A stretch of DNA of 64,000 nt from Platanthera guangdongensis (GCA_039583875.1 CM077151.1:117281519-117345518), one strand, 5' to 3'. Shown: positions 31,575 through 42,544, counted from the stretch's first letter. Made by a program: numbers and translations. The notes: generated by a model not told the origin, from the sequence alone.

Positions 31575-32215
31575 CACGGCCTGGCACACGCCCGTATCCA
31601 GGGCCGTGTGCCTCATTCGCCGTCAAAATCGAATCACCTGGAACCTCACACGGGTATCGAACACGCCCGTGTTCGAGCTGACACGCCCGTGTTCCACCTG
31701 ACATGGCCTTGTGATCGGCCGTGTACCCCATGATTTTTCCCCATTTTCAACCCGAGCACTGCACGGGTTCTAGGACACGCCCGTGTCCTTACCCGTATCA
31801 CATTGACACGCCTGGGCCCCAGGCCGTGTACACGGGACACTTCGTCGAGTGAAGATCGACGACTTGATGACACGGCCTTGGACATGCCCGTGTCCTAGGC
31901 CGTGTGCCTTGTCTCGACGATCGTCGAGCGAATCTCGACGACTCCCCAGGACGATCGTCGACACGGGTCGACACGCCCTGCGACACGCCCGTGTCACAGG
32001 CCGTGTGCACACTCTCGACGAATCGTCGAGTAAATCTCGACGACTTCACGGCTAAGTGTCGACACGGGTCGACACGCCCTGCGACACGCCCGTGTCGCAG
32101 GCCGTGTGCCCACTCTCGACGAATCGTCGAGTAAATCTCAACGTATTCGCGGCTAAGTGTCGACACATGCTTGACACGCCCTGGGGCACGCCCGTGTCCC
32201 AGGCCGTGTGCCTGC
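31575..32215. repeat. ACACGGGCGTGT and TCGACGA array, GYP-F 3' LTR
   Basis: Many dyads of ACACGCCCGTGTC and GACACGGGCGTG type, interleaved with CTCGACGA/TCGTCGAG dyads. Matches 38715-39355. Confidence 0.88.
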
Positions 32216-32278
32216 TGCCAAAACCCAAACTGGCCCAAAACATCCCTCTTTTGCTCCTATGAGTTTCGGGGCGTTACA

Positions 32279-32297
32279 ACTCTCCCCCTCTTAAAAG
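32279..32297 (-). other. GYP-F polypurine tract
   Basis: On the minus strand CTTTTAAGAGGGGGAGAGT, directly upstream of TGTAACGCC of the 3' LTR. Confidence 0.85.
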
Positions 32298-32315
32298 AAT
32301 TTCGCCCACGAAATT
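32298..32315 (-). other. PPT-proximal hairpin of GYP-F
   Basis: On the minus strand AATTTCGTGGGCGAAATT, 7-bp arms and 4-nt loop. A similar hairpin with a purine run also lies just after the PBS (37059-37076). Confidence 0.8.
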
Positions 32316-35300
32316 AAATAGAGGAAAGACATGTACAAAACCAAATTTTGTACCTGAGCGGAACAACTCCGGATACTCGTCAAGCATAGTCTGCTCTCGC
32401 TCCCAAGAGAGCTCCTCACGACCGCAATTGTCCCACCGGACCTTGACCATCCTGATCTCTTTATTGCGTAGCCGCTTGACCTCCGAGTCCTCGATCCGCA
32501 CGGGCTTGACCTTTGTCGTTAGCCCACTATCCACTGGCACTTGATCAACCGCGATCACTTGCGTAGGCTCTTGCACCGCCTTCCGAAGCACCGAAATATG
32601 GAATACATCATGTAAACCACTAAGCTCCACTGAGAGCTTCAACCTATAGGACGCTTCACCAACTCGCTCCAGAACCTCAAATGGTCCAAGGTACCTTGGG
32701 CTTAGCTTTTTCAATCGCCGCACCCGCGAGACACCCTTGAACGGCTTGACATTATAGTACTTTGCTTGCCGGTCCTGAGTGATAAGCAACCTCTCCCGAA
32801 TATTTCTCACCAAAGAAGTAGCATCCTCCACTCCTGATCGCTTATACAACTTTGACTCACCCGTTTCTAACCAAGACAACGGCGTGCGACATCTTCTACC
32901 ATATAGGGCCTCGAAGGGCGCCATCTGAATACTTGCTTGGTAGCTATTGTTGTATGCGAACTCCACCAAATAAAGTGGTCTTCCCATTGCTTTCCAAAAT
33001 CCAAGACACACATGCGAAGCATGTCTTCCATGGTTCTATTGACCCTCTCGGTCTGCCCATCCGTTTGCGGATGGAAGGCTGTGCTAAACTTTAGCTTTGT
33101 TCCCAGCATTTGCTGTACCAGCCTCCAATCATTGGACGTGAACCGCCCATCTCGGTCACTCACGATGCTGCGGGGCACACCATGAAGCCGTACTATATTA
33201 TCCACATAAAGCTTTGCCAGCTTCTCCACCGGATCATCCTTCCTATGCGGAATAAAATGCGACACCTTCGTTAATCGATCAACAAACACCCAAATGGCGT
33301 CGTTTCCCTTTTGCGACCTTGGCAAACCGTGCACAAAGTCCATAGAGATGTCGTCGAATTTCCACTCCGGAATAGGCAAGGACTTAAGAAATCCTCCCGG
33401 CTTTTGGCACTCCGCCTTTACCAAGGCTCAGGTTTGGCACTTCGCTACGTATAGCGCCACATCCTTCTTCAAACCCGGCCACCAAAACAGTTTCTTCACA
33501 TCACGGTACATCTTCGTGCTCCCCGGGTGAATCAAGTACTTGGTATGGTGTGCCTCGTACAACAACTCCACCCGTAAATTGACCACACTTGGGATGCACA
33601 ATCGACCGTCTTTCCAAAGCAATCCGTCCTACACGATGAATTGGGAATTTGACCCATCCAGAGCCTCTATCATGAATTGCTTCATATGAGCATCCATATC
33701 CAAAGCCTGCCGAATACGATCAGCCAGGTCATATTGGACTTCAGTCCAATTCAGAACTGCTTCAGCACTTGATTGTCTGTCCACACAAACAATCTCCAAC
33801 GCCTCCAACTCTCGCACCAACCGCTCATCGTGCACCGATAGCCAATTGTCTTGAGCTGGGGCTCAGCTACTCAGCGCATCCGCAACCACATTCCCTTTGC
33901 CAGGCACGTAGTGGATCTTGAATGTATAGTCCCCCAGGAACTCCATCCACCTACGCTGCCGCATATTCAGATCCTTCTGATCAATAAGGTACTTCAGGCT
34001 CTTGTGATCGGTGTAGATATCAATCTTCACACCGTACAAATAGTGTCTCCACAGTTTCAAGGCAAAAATCACGGCCGCTAACTCCAAGTCATGGACCGGA
34101 TAATTTCTCTCGTGCACTTTTAGCTGTCTCGAGCCATAAGCTATCACGCTTTCGTGCTGCAGTAGCACGCAACCCAAACCGCTGCCTGAAGCATCGCTAT
34201 ATATCTCATAGACTTCGGTTCCACATGGCGAACTCAGCACAGGCGTCGTGGTCAACCGACACTTCAACTCCTCAAAAGCTCGCGCGCACTCCGGCGTCCA
34301 AACGAACTTATGCTCCTTCCTCGTCAAAGTAGTGAGAGGTAACGCTATCCGCGAGAAGTTCTCTACGAAGCGCCTATAATAGCCGGCAAGCCCCAAAAAA
34401 GTCTGGAATTCCGCTACAGTAGCAAGCTCAGGCCACTCCCGTATCGCAACAATCTTAGCCGGATCCACAGCAATACCCTCTCCACTTACTATATGCCCGA
34501 GGAACGCCACTGAGGATAACCAAAACTCGCACTTCGAGAACTTGGCATACAACTGATTTCTCCTTAGCGTTTCCAACACCAAATGAAGATGCTTGAAGTG
34601 ATCTTCCTCACTTTGCGAGTACACCAAAATATCGTCGATGAAGACGATCACGAAATGGTCCAAGTATTCCCTGAACGTCCTGTTCATCAAATCCATGAAT
34701 ACTGACGGCGCATTAGTCAGCCCAAACGGCATGACCGTAAACTCATAATGCCCGTATCTCGTACTAAACGCTGTCTTCGGGATATCACTCTCCCTTATTC
34801 GCAGCTGATAGTACCCAGCCTTGAGATCCAACTTCGAGTACACCGTCGACCCGACTAACTGATCAAAGAGATCATCAATCCGGGGGATCGGGTACTTGTT
34901 CTTCTCCGTCAGCTTGTTTAGCTCCCGATAATCAATACATAGCCTCAAGCTTCCGTCCTTCTTCTTAACAAAGAGGACCGGTGCGCTCCAAGGCGAAGAA
35001 CTCGGGCACACATACCCTTGCTCCAACAACTCTTGCAGTTGAACTTTCAGCTCCGCCATTTCCTTAGGCGCTAGCCGATACGGAGATCGTGACACAGGCT
35101 TTGCACCTCGCACTAGCTCGATCGTAAAATCTATCTCCCGCTGAGGCGGGGCTCCAGGAAGATCTGCGGGGAACACATCAGGGTATTCCGATACCACTGA
35201 AATACAATCCAATGCGGGCTTTGGCTTTGCAACCTCCACTAGTGTAAAGAATAGTTCTGCTCCAGCACGAACCGCCTTCACCACCTGAAGAGCAGACATC

Positions 35301-35670
35301 AATGTCTTGCTCGACCCCTTTAAGCCCGTAAACGTCGTCTCACGACTCGCTCCCAGCTTAACTTCCTTGCTACCGCAATCTATATGGGCCTGCTGCTCCG
35401 AGAGCCAGTCCATGCCAAATATGACGTCGAACTCCACTAACGGAAGTAAAGATGCCCGCAGGTCGAACTCCTGCTCCCCAATACGAGTCTTAACATCACA
35501 GATCCTATCCGCTCGCATCGAACACCCATTGGGCAACAACACATCCAACTTATCCTTCGCCATCGAAGAAGGGACTCCGATGCGTGATATAAATCCTTCG
35601 GACAAGAAGGAGTGTGAGGCTCCCGTATCGAAGAGTGCTCGTGCCGGATTTTCACAAATTAATACAAATC

Positions 35671-35746
35671 CTAAACAAGCAGTGGTAAGGTAACATGTGC
35701 ATAACAAGTATTTAAAGAAATTGACTTGCTATAAATTAAATCGTAC
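35671..35746 (-). other. Candidate gag-protease intron of GYP-F (76 bp)
   Basis: On the minus strand GTACGATTTAA (35746) ... TGCTTGTTTAG (35671). Unspliced, gag ends two codons after the donor (Thr, Ile, TAA). Spliced, the G ending the gag exon joins GA to form a Gly codon, and the frame continues F-V-L-I-C into the protease without a stop. Codon positions on both sides agree with the gag and pol frames. AT content, length over 70 bp and T-rich 3' end fit a plant intron. Confidence 0.75.
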
Positions 35747-36890
35747 CTGTCACCACATCAGCTTGTTTAATGGCCTCCTGTTGGCCAAGATTGTAGACCC
35801 TTGGTTGGGCCGGAGCATAATGGGATGCGGTCGACTTCACCGCCTTTCCCTTCTCTTCATAAGTAGCTCCCGGCCTCCTCTCGGACTTAGGACGTCCGCT
35901 CCAACAATCACGGGCGAAATGCCCCGTCTTTCCACATGTAAAGCACACGCCCGGGGTCCGACTCGTAGTCGCCCCAGAAGCGGCAGAAGGAGCTGGACCC
36001 GAAGTCCTATGCTTCTTGAAAGCCCTCCGATAGCCGGACTTTGAAGTACTCGGCACTTTAAACTCAGATTTCTTCTCACCCAAGCTTTTCTTTGCTTGTA
36101 CGTTCTTCATGTCCTTCTCCAAGGACCGGGCAGTATTGACCAAGGTTAAGAAACCCTGCGTCATCGGCCCCGAGAGTAGTAATCTCAACTCATCTCTCAA
36201 TCCTTCATAGAAACGATTAGTCTTGCGCTCCTCATCCATGATGGTGGAGCTAGCATAACGACTCAAACGGGTGAACTCATGGAGATATTCATCCACGCTC
36301 TTCTCACCCTGAACCAACTTCAGAAATTCGTTCTCCATCGAAATCCTCTGAGTAGAAGGGAGGTATCTTGCCAAGAACAATCCCGAGAACTCTTCCATCG
36401 GAACGTCTATCAGTTGTCTACCTCTCAAATGATGCAGCTCCAATCCTTCCCACCACATCCTCGCTTCACCGTCCAAAAGGAACGTAGCGATGGTGGTCAT
36501 TTGCCACTCCTCCGTCTCCGTCGCTGTCATGACTCTCTTCACCCTGGAGAGCCAGTCTTCAGCCTGAGATGGGGTTCCCAACCCCGAGAATAACGGAGGG
36601 TTAAAGCTCATTACATGCTTCAGCTGCCTCTCAGTTGCCCTCCTCGGCACTACCGGTTCCACAACCACTTGCTCCACTCTCCTCGGCTCAGCCTCTTGCA
36701 GAGGTACTTGCTCCATCACAGGAGCGGGCTGCTGCGTTTGCCTTCCAGGCTGCGCATTAATCACGGCCAACACCGCTTCAGCCACCAATCGTATATTCTC
36801 AACCGACAGAGGTGTTGCGGGTGTAACATTCGGTGCACTACTAGCCTCAGAAACTCGGCGTTCTGACGGCCCAACACCACTTCGGGTCAC
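35747..36890 (-). CDS. GYP-F gag (second exon), CCHC nucleocapsid
   Basis: An open frame of about 380 codons, interrupted nowhere. It begins with GTG immediately after an in-frame TAG (CTATAG|GTG), and the first ATG is about 58 codons further in, although the N-terminal region is conserved with GYP-E. It therefore probably needs the LTR exon for its start. The Retrotrans_gag domain covers about residues 95-230 (AEDWLSRVKRVM, EARMWWEGL, VDEYLHEFTRLSRYA). One CCHC knuckle CFTCGKTGHFARDC lies at about 316-329, followed by the conserved VYNLGQQEA just before the protease junction. Role: capsid formation and RNA packaging in the cytoplasm. Confidence 0.9.
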
Positions 36891-37058
36891 CTATAGTGGT
36901 ACAAAACACCGTTAAGCGACCACATAAATTGCAAACAGCAATTATAGGAACACGCAGGTTCCTCAAACACGAGTATTTTCATTCCTAAGTGGACATTCAT
37001 GGGTTCTTTTTACTGTTATTACGATGACGCACACAATGTGCTCACCACCCCTTAAAAA

Positions 37059-37076
37059 GAATTCGGCCACGAATTC
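37059..37076 (-). other. Leader hairpin of GYP-F next to the PBS
   Basis: On the minus strand GAATTCGTGGCCGAATTC, a perfect-armed inverted repeat followed by TTTTTAAGGGGTGG. It resembles the PPT-proximal hairpin plus PPT at the other end of the element. Confidence 0.65.
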
Positions 37077-37102
37077 AGTTTAAGCCCAACCAAAACCAGT
37101 AG

Positions 37103-37112
37103 TCTGATACCA
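37103..37112 (-). other. GYP-F primer binding site
   Basis: On the minus strand TGGTATCAGA, initiator tRNA-Met type, three bases after the 5' LTR. Confidence 0.92.
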
Positions 37113-38401
37113 AATTGTAACACCCCCTATCCGTCGCATAGCATATAGCAGTAGGTCCGGCCGGGGCCCGGTGCCATATACCACAGACAGACCGGGTGGT
37201 TACTTATGGAAACCATCCAACCAATCTCAACGTCCTACACAGAGCATTCTAGCGGAAGCAGTTTATAAAAGTTGCATACAAGAACCCAAAATTGAAGCAC
37301 GAATGTCCACTAATACAAAACAGGAATGTTATACAAAATACCCAAAACAAGCCTTAAGGCCTTACAAAATGTTTCACTTGAATATTACATGTTTTACAAA
37401 CCACGGCACGCAGGCCGGTCATACATGAATAAAATAGTAAACACTTCCATTTGGGCCTTCGAGGGCCGGCTTCGCAAAAAGGGCTTTAGCCCGCTATTGA
37501 CCGCTTGGTCCAGCTGCACCTGCAAGCAACAAACCACCGCACGGTGGCAAAACAAGGCAACGGTAAGCAATGCTGACCAAATTATAACGATCCCGCCCCC
37601 AACTCGGGGCGGCGATGCTCCTTCCCTGCATTTCATTAGCATAAGCGAGCAATGTATATCAATAGCCATTTCACCACAGACGTTGGCTCGCACGGCCACA
37701 CGCCCCGTGCACTCAGGGCACATTCTCGGTGAACCGGTCGATGTCACGTCAATTAAAGCCATAGACATTCCGGACTCACCACCGCCACTTGGACGGCCAA
37801 ACCTATGAGCAATTTGTCTTCCTGGCCTGGGTCACGACAATTTAAGCCATTGACCGCCGAAGACCCTACTCTATGCCAACGGTAAGTGCCACGTGCCTTT
37901 TGGTCTCTTTAACCGAACGACATAGAACGGGTACGGTTCCATCTAACCCGTGCTCACATCGCAACGGCAATTTAAGCCATTTGCGCGGGTCAAACTTCCA
38001 CCGAGTCCCATTTCCATCACAAGTCACATAACCCCGTTATGTTCAAGTTGGCTCTCAAGCCACCAAGTTGGCAAGATCTCGTATCCGCCCAGTTTTCCGG
38101 GTGCACCTTTGGGTTAATCCCCAAGGCTCCCTGCTGCAATCTACCGCGTAGAAAACCCGAAAAACAACCAATAGCACGGAGTCTTCTCCGACCTTAAGCA
38201 ATGCAACATCACCGATCCAGACTAACATGTCCGGGTAGGCTTCACACATCATGCCTATGTCCGTTCTCGCATACGGACTCTAAACAACGGGGACTTCACA
38301 TATCTACCCGAAGGAACGCCTCCAACTCTCCGCAAACTCGCGAGAGCGGGCTTCCTATGCTAAGAAAGAGAGCTATTCGTGCTCAAGATGAGGATCGTTA
38401 C

Positions 38402-38425
38402 CCTTGAGTTCCTCTTTGGCGCCAT
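38402..38425 (-). other. Candidate gag first coding exon in the 5' LTR (GYP-F)
   Basis: On the minus strand ATG (38425-38423) and codons for A-P-K-R-N-S-R, followed by GTAACG. Basic residues after Met-Ala-Pro are also typical of the gag N-terminus in Tekay/Del elements. Confidence 0.6.
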
Positions 38426-38714
38426 TGAAAAGTAATCGGATGGAAATCACCGCACTAGCGTTGCCTCCGTGGATCCGGAGTCGGCTTGCGATTCGGAGCT
38501 CCGAAGCTCCTCCAATGGCGGGATCTAGCTCTTCTTCCACCCTTGGCTCTCCTCTCTCTCTAAGGATTTAGAGAGATGATAAGTGAAGAAAAGTAAGGGT
38601 TTTCTAAGTCAAAACACGGGTATATCCCTTCAGGAACTACCCCTAGCCGTTGGATCTCAACATAAGGAAATGAACGGCTTTGATTCGGGGCTGAAATGCC
38701 CAATCTGGACCGAA

Positions 38715-39355
38715 CACGGCCTGGCACACGCCCGTGTCCAGGGCCGTGTGCCTCATTCGCCGTCAAAATCGAATCACCTGGAACCTCACACGGGTATCGA
38801 ACACGCCCGTGTTCGAGCTGACACGCCCGTGTTCCACCTGACACGGCCGTGTGATCGGCCGTGTACCCCATGATTTTTCCCCATTTTCAACCCGAGCACT
38901 GCACGGGTTCTAGGACACGCCCGTGTCCTTACCCGTGTCACATTGACACGCCTGGGCCCCAGGCCGTGTACACGGGACACTTCGTCGAGTGAAGATCGAC
39001 GACTTGATGACACGGCCTTGGACACGCCCGTGTCCTAGGCCATGTGCCTTGTCTCGACGATCGTCGAGCGAATCTCGACGACTCCCCGGGACGATCGTCG
39101 ACACGGGTCGACACGCCCTGCGACATGCCCGTGTCGCAGGCCGTGTGCCCACTCTCGACGAATCGTCGAGTAAATCTCGACGACTTCGCGGCTAAGTGTC
39201 GACACGGGTCGACACGCCCTGCGACACGCCCATATCGCAGGCCGTGTGCCCACTCTCGACGAATCGTCGAGTAAATCTCGACGTCTTCGCGGCTAAGTGT
39301 CGACACACACTTGACACGCCCTGGGACACGGCCGTGTCCCAGGCCGTGTGCCTGC
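38715..39355. repeat. ACACGGGCGTGT and TCGACGA array, GYP-F 5' LTR
   Basis: Counterpart of 31575-32215; several CpG sites differ by C/T or G/A between the two. Confidence 0.88.
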
Positions 39356-39418
39356 TGCCAGAACCCAAACTGGCCCAAAACATCCCCCTTTTGCTCCTTT
39401 GAGTTTCGGGGCGTTACA

Positions 39419-39423
39419 TGCGG
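39419..39423. repeat. TSD of GYP-F, right copy (TGCGG)
   Basis: Matches 29971-29975. Confidence 0.93.
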
Positions 39424-40700
39424 TACTGGCCGTTCGTCACACCGATGGCAGTACGGTGCACCAGGCAGTTGTGAGGGTTAGAGGGGCCAGTGGGTTGTTT
39501 TACACTGCGGTCTGGAGGACGATCCCCGATAACGCACATCCGACCCAACAAGACTAACGGGTTGTCAGCAAAGTACGTACGCGAGACTCTAGAGTGCACC
39601 TTGGACGTGTACAGAGGCATATGAGAGGGGTCTAAGGCTTCGTAGTGTGTATACCGGCCTAGAAGCGGAGACGCCCGCTCCGCTGCTGCCGTAGCCACAG
39701 CGGTGGTACCCGAGAGTGATGCTAGCTCTCAAAAAGTGGGAACTAAAGGTCTGTGATCACAGAGTCGTTGTGCGTGAGTTGCACTTGCCTGTGCATAAAA
39801 TTGCATCATAACATTCATTCATATTAGGTCATACGCTTCATAGATCCTTATCATATAAACTAGTATGAGCTCTTTTATATGATAAGTTAAATTTCCTGGA
39901 AATCCTAACTTATATATTTGTATGGGCATTTATATAAGTTAGGGTACTTTTGTTATGGTAGTATAGTGGTAGAATAGTTTTTATTTATATGCTCTTACTT
40001 TCTATTCTTTACTTCCTTTACTAGTACTGCTCTTTACTTACTTATACCACACTTAGAACTGCTAGAGTATAATTTATAATATCCATTATAACTGCTAGTT
40101 AGATCTTGTCACCTGTTTCCACCTTTGCTACCCCTTGTTGTCATCCGCTTCATCCTCCCGCTCAGTGCTTAGGAGTTACGGGGCGAGGTGCGGAGGAAAC
40201 GACTTAGTCTTTTTGACTAATTGTCGGTGAACATACTATTTTTAGGAGCCCGTGGAGATGGAGCACCAGCACGTCGAGCAGACAGGACTTGAGGAGCAAA
40301 TACCGCTACAGCAGGCTACTACCACTACTGTGCGTCCTTAGGTGGGACGAGTTCTGATGTATTAGTATAGCTTCCACTTTTATTTGAGAGAGAGAGTTGA
40401 TTTGATGTACTGGGCATAAGCCCTTATTACTCTTTCGTTTTGTACTCTTTTGTGGACTATGTTGATGTACTTTTCATTTCATTCATATGATATGTACTAT
40501 GTGACTTGTGGACTAGTGGATTGATATACTGCTTTACTTCTTCTTCTCATATTGGCCTACAGGTTAAATGATCGTATTAGCCGGCAGAATTGGCGTGTTG
40601 CGGTGTCGACTAACTCGTGCATTAGTGTCACCGTAAGACGGCGGTTCTGGGCATAAGACCCGGTAGCCCTCCTTGTTAAGGGGGAGGGAGGGGTCTTACA
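39424..40700 (+). repeat. GYP-D 3' LTR, right part
   Basis: Aligns with about 20155-21428 of the 5' LTR and ends GGTCTTACA at the TSD. Confidence 0.92.
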
Positions 40701-40705
40701 CGGCA
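40701..40705. repeat. TSD of GYP-D, right copy (CGGCA)
   Basis: Matches 18572-18576. Confidence 0.92.
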
Positions 40706-41840
40706 AGGCCTGAAGTGGCACTGGCTGCAACGGGGGTTGAGCCTGCAGGCAACGGGTCTTGACATGCCCCTTCCACCCACATAGATAACAAGTCTTATCC
40801 TTCCAGCAATGGATTGTATAATGCCATGTCTTGTTGCAACTGGAACAAACTGATCTCTCTTTGAGGGCGCCCTGAATCGCGTGAACCTGCTCTTGCTTCC
40901 GAGCTCTCAGTCTCTGGTAACATCTCTCGAATGGGTGGTCTACCCGACCACAGAAACTGCACACTTCCTTGTCTCTTTTCTTCCCAATAGTCCCGGATTC
41001 TTGTGATTCCTTACCTTCAACAGACTTCCTCTTATTCTTCCTCATCTGCTGCCCTCTGACCTTGGCATTGTCAATGGATTCCACCTTCAGAGCAGCCTCT
41101 ACCACCTCAGAATAAGTCCCGGATACATAGGAACTGGTAAGCTGCTGGATGCCATTCTGAAGACCACCCAGAAATCACTTAACTCGGTTGGATTCTAAAG
41201 ATACCAAATCAGGAGCAAAGCGGCTCAGCTTACTGAACTCCACTTCGTATTCACTGACAGTAAGCTGCCTCAGCTTTAAGTGAATGAAATAATTCATTAA
41301 CAGGTCTCTTTCCATAGATAGCAAGATCTTTTTAAACAACAACTCCTTGAAGGACTCCCACGAGCATCCATCCTTCAAGCTTTCTTTCTCCCTCAACCAC
41401 CAACTCTTGGCCATGCCCTTGAGTTGATAAGCGACAACCATCACTCTCTGGTTCGCAGAGATACCAGAGTAGGTGAACATCTCCTCGATGGAAATCATCC
41501 AATCATCTAATGCTATAAAATCTTCCTTGCCATCATACGTAGGGGGTCTTAACCTTTGAAAGTTCGAAATAAAAGTCATCTCTAGTGGCAACAATGTCGG
41601 GGGCACCATAGGAGCGGGGGGAACGAGAACAGCTAGATCCATGGTGGGCTCTTGCACCCTCTACTACTGACTCTCCACGACTGATAACAACGACTGAATC
41701 TTCGACTGCATCTCCATCATCTGCCTTGAAAGGGCCTCATTACTCTGTCGCAATCCCTCTATTACAGCCTCACTCTGGGCACCAGAAGATTCTCCCTCCG
41801 ATTGGGCAGTATTCCTCGTCACCGGATGCTTAGGCGACAT
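40706..41840 (-). pseudogene. GYP-C gag with three CCHC knuckles
   Basis: ATG at 41840-41838 (M-S-P-K-H-P-V-T-R), a Ser/Glu/Gln-rich N-terminus, then two adjacent stops near 41663. The Retrotrans_gag domain (41657-41175) has FIALDDWMISIEEMF and the SWWLREK motif. After one more stop (about 41172) the C-terminal half (41105-40706) carries three knuckles in a row, CSFCGRVDHPFERC, CSSCNKTWHYTIHC and CYLCGWKGHVKTRC. Three is unusual; one or two is the rule in plant gypsy elements. Unlike GYP-E and GYP-F this gag has its own ATG downstream of the PBS. Confidence 0.85.
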
Positions 41841-42531
41841 TCTAAATAGACAATAAACGATCTATCAACACCAAGCGTAACATGCTAGACTTACAACTTA
41901 GCTCATACATAAAACCTTAGATACTTACTCACGCTGCTAGCTTGCTCTGGGATTTAAAATAAATGATTGCATGCCCTACTTAGGGGGAAACACCCTCATC
42001 CTTATGACTCTTGTGCCTATTATATGAGTGCATGAATGATTACATTTTTATTTCAAATCAAGTGTGTTCATATGTCATCCTATAGATCTTTAACTTGGCA
42101 CGTGTGCTTATGCAATGATATGATATGTATGCAGTGCTATGCATTCTAAAGAAAAGACTTAATGCATGTATGAGCAGCATACACATACAATATTATGCAT
42201 CACATACTACATAATATTGTATGTAACGAAATAGGTAAAATGTGTTAAAGGACATCCATGTGATGGTGGTTATGCATCTCATACTACATAACCCTCACAT
42301 GTCACCACCTATGGTGGATCCATATACAAGCACATATTATGCATCCCATACTACATAATATGCCCCGTATACTTCTTCTTTTATGCTATGAGTGTAGTGT
42401 TCATTCTTCCATCAAGATCTACTGTTGATATACCAGTGTGTGTATGCAATGAATGACACGACGAGAGCTTTGCTTGAGGGCAAGTTGTTCCACCAACTTG
42501 CCAAATCAACTGCCCCTCTTGCAGAACCTCC
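41841..42531 (-). other. GYP-C leader with tandem TATGCATC repeats
   Basis: Noncoding leader between PBS and gag. The phrase TATGCATC(A/T/C)CATACTACATAA recurs at about 42192, 42268 and 42336, about 70-76 bp apart, within 42186-42365. No reading frame is supported. Confidence 0.75.
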
Positions 42532-42542
42532 CTCTGATACCA
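42532..42542 (-). other. GYP-C primer binding site
   Basis: On the minus strand TGGTATCAGAG, initiator tRNA-Met type, two bases from the LTR. Confidence 0.88.
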
Positions 42543-42544
42543 AC

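Larger units (their letters stand above)
29976..32278 (-). repeat. GYP-F 3' LTR (2,303 bp)
   Basis: On the minus strand TGTAACGCCCCG (32278) ... TGTTACA (29976). U3 palindrome array at 31575-32215, candidate gag mini-exon at 31262-31285. Confidence 0.93.
32274..35670 (-). pseudogene. GYP-F pol: protease, RT, RNase H, integrase, chromodomain
   Basis: Minus strand, from the candidate acceptor at 35671. Protease has [10 protein letters not shown] shortly after the junction. RT keeps FIDD (34642-34631) and the flanking [17 protein letters not shown]. RNase H has [10 protein letters not shown] and [13 protein letters not shown]. Stops occur at 33863, 33629 and 33428, all in one frame; the H2C2 finger and integrase core follow (D in SMDFVHG, D in VSDRDG, E in GQTERVN). 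A single frameshift near 32975 moves to the frame of the C-terminus and chromodomain (about 32516-32366, RNKEIRMVKVRWDN). The frame ends at the TAA formed by the first bases of the 3' LTR. Of all copies here it is closest to functional. Confidence 0.92.
36891..38401 (-). other. Candidate LTR-to-gag intron of GYP-F (1,511 bp)
   Basis: On the minus strand, donor AAGG|GTAACG (38401) after the LTR mini-exon and acceptor TTTTGTACCACTATAG (36891) before the gag frame. Both exon ends are in phase 0. The interval contains the rest of the LTR, the PBS and the leader; spliced RNA would therefore lack the PBS. The whole arrangement is conserved in GYP-E. Confidence 0.55.
29976..39418 (-). mobile_element. 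GYP-F: young, nearly complete Tekay-like gypsy element
   Basis: 9,443 bp, TSD TGCGG, two LTRs of exactly 2,303 bp (37116-39418 and 29976-32278), PBS, leader, gag, candidate intron, pol with three in-frame stops and one frameshift, hairpin and PPT. By hand I count about 57 LTR differences (about 2.5%), mostly transitions, with no indel. At the commonly used plant rate of 1.3e-8 per site per year that is roughly one million years. It sits inside the GYP-D LTR and is the last of four nested insertions. Confidence 0.95.
37116..39418 (-). repeat. GYP-F 5' LTR (2,303 bp)
   Basis: Direct repeat of 29976-32278. The minus strand runs TGTAACGCCCCG (39418) to GGGTGTTACA (37116). A GGATATACCCG element near 38625 is a possible TATA box, upstream of the mini-exon and downstream of the palindrome array. 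Confidence 0.94.
18577..40700 (+). mobile_element. GYP-D: gypsy element with 5-kb LTRs, hosting GYP-F
   Basis: 5' LTR 18577-21428, PBS, gag, candidate intron, pol, PPT-proximal hairpin, 3' LTR from 26246 to 40700 with GYP-F nested at 29976-39418. TSD CGGCA. Without GYP-F and one of its TSD copies the 3' LTR is 5,007 bp, whereas the 5' LTR is 2,852 bp; the difference is a 2.15-kb block (27804-29970) missing from the 5' LTR. The chromodomain and RT type are Tekay/Del, but gag lacks a zinc knuckle. Multiple stops and frameshifts in gag and pol. Confidence 0.92.

Noticed and set aside
36890..36890. GTG as a genuine non-AUG start of gag in GYP-F and GYP-E
   Set aside because: Possible, but the conserved splice-like signals on both sides and the in-phase ATG exon in the LTR explain the missing ATG better. 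Kept as the alternative to be tested.
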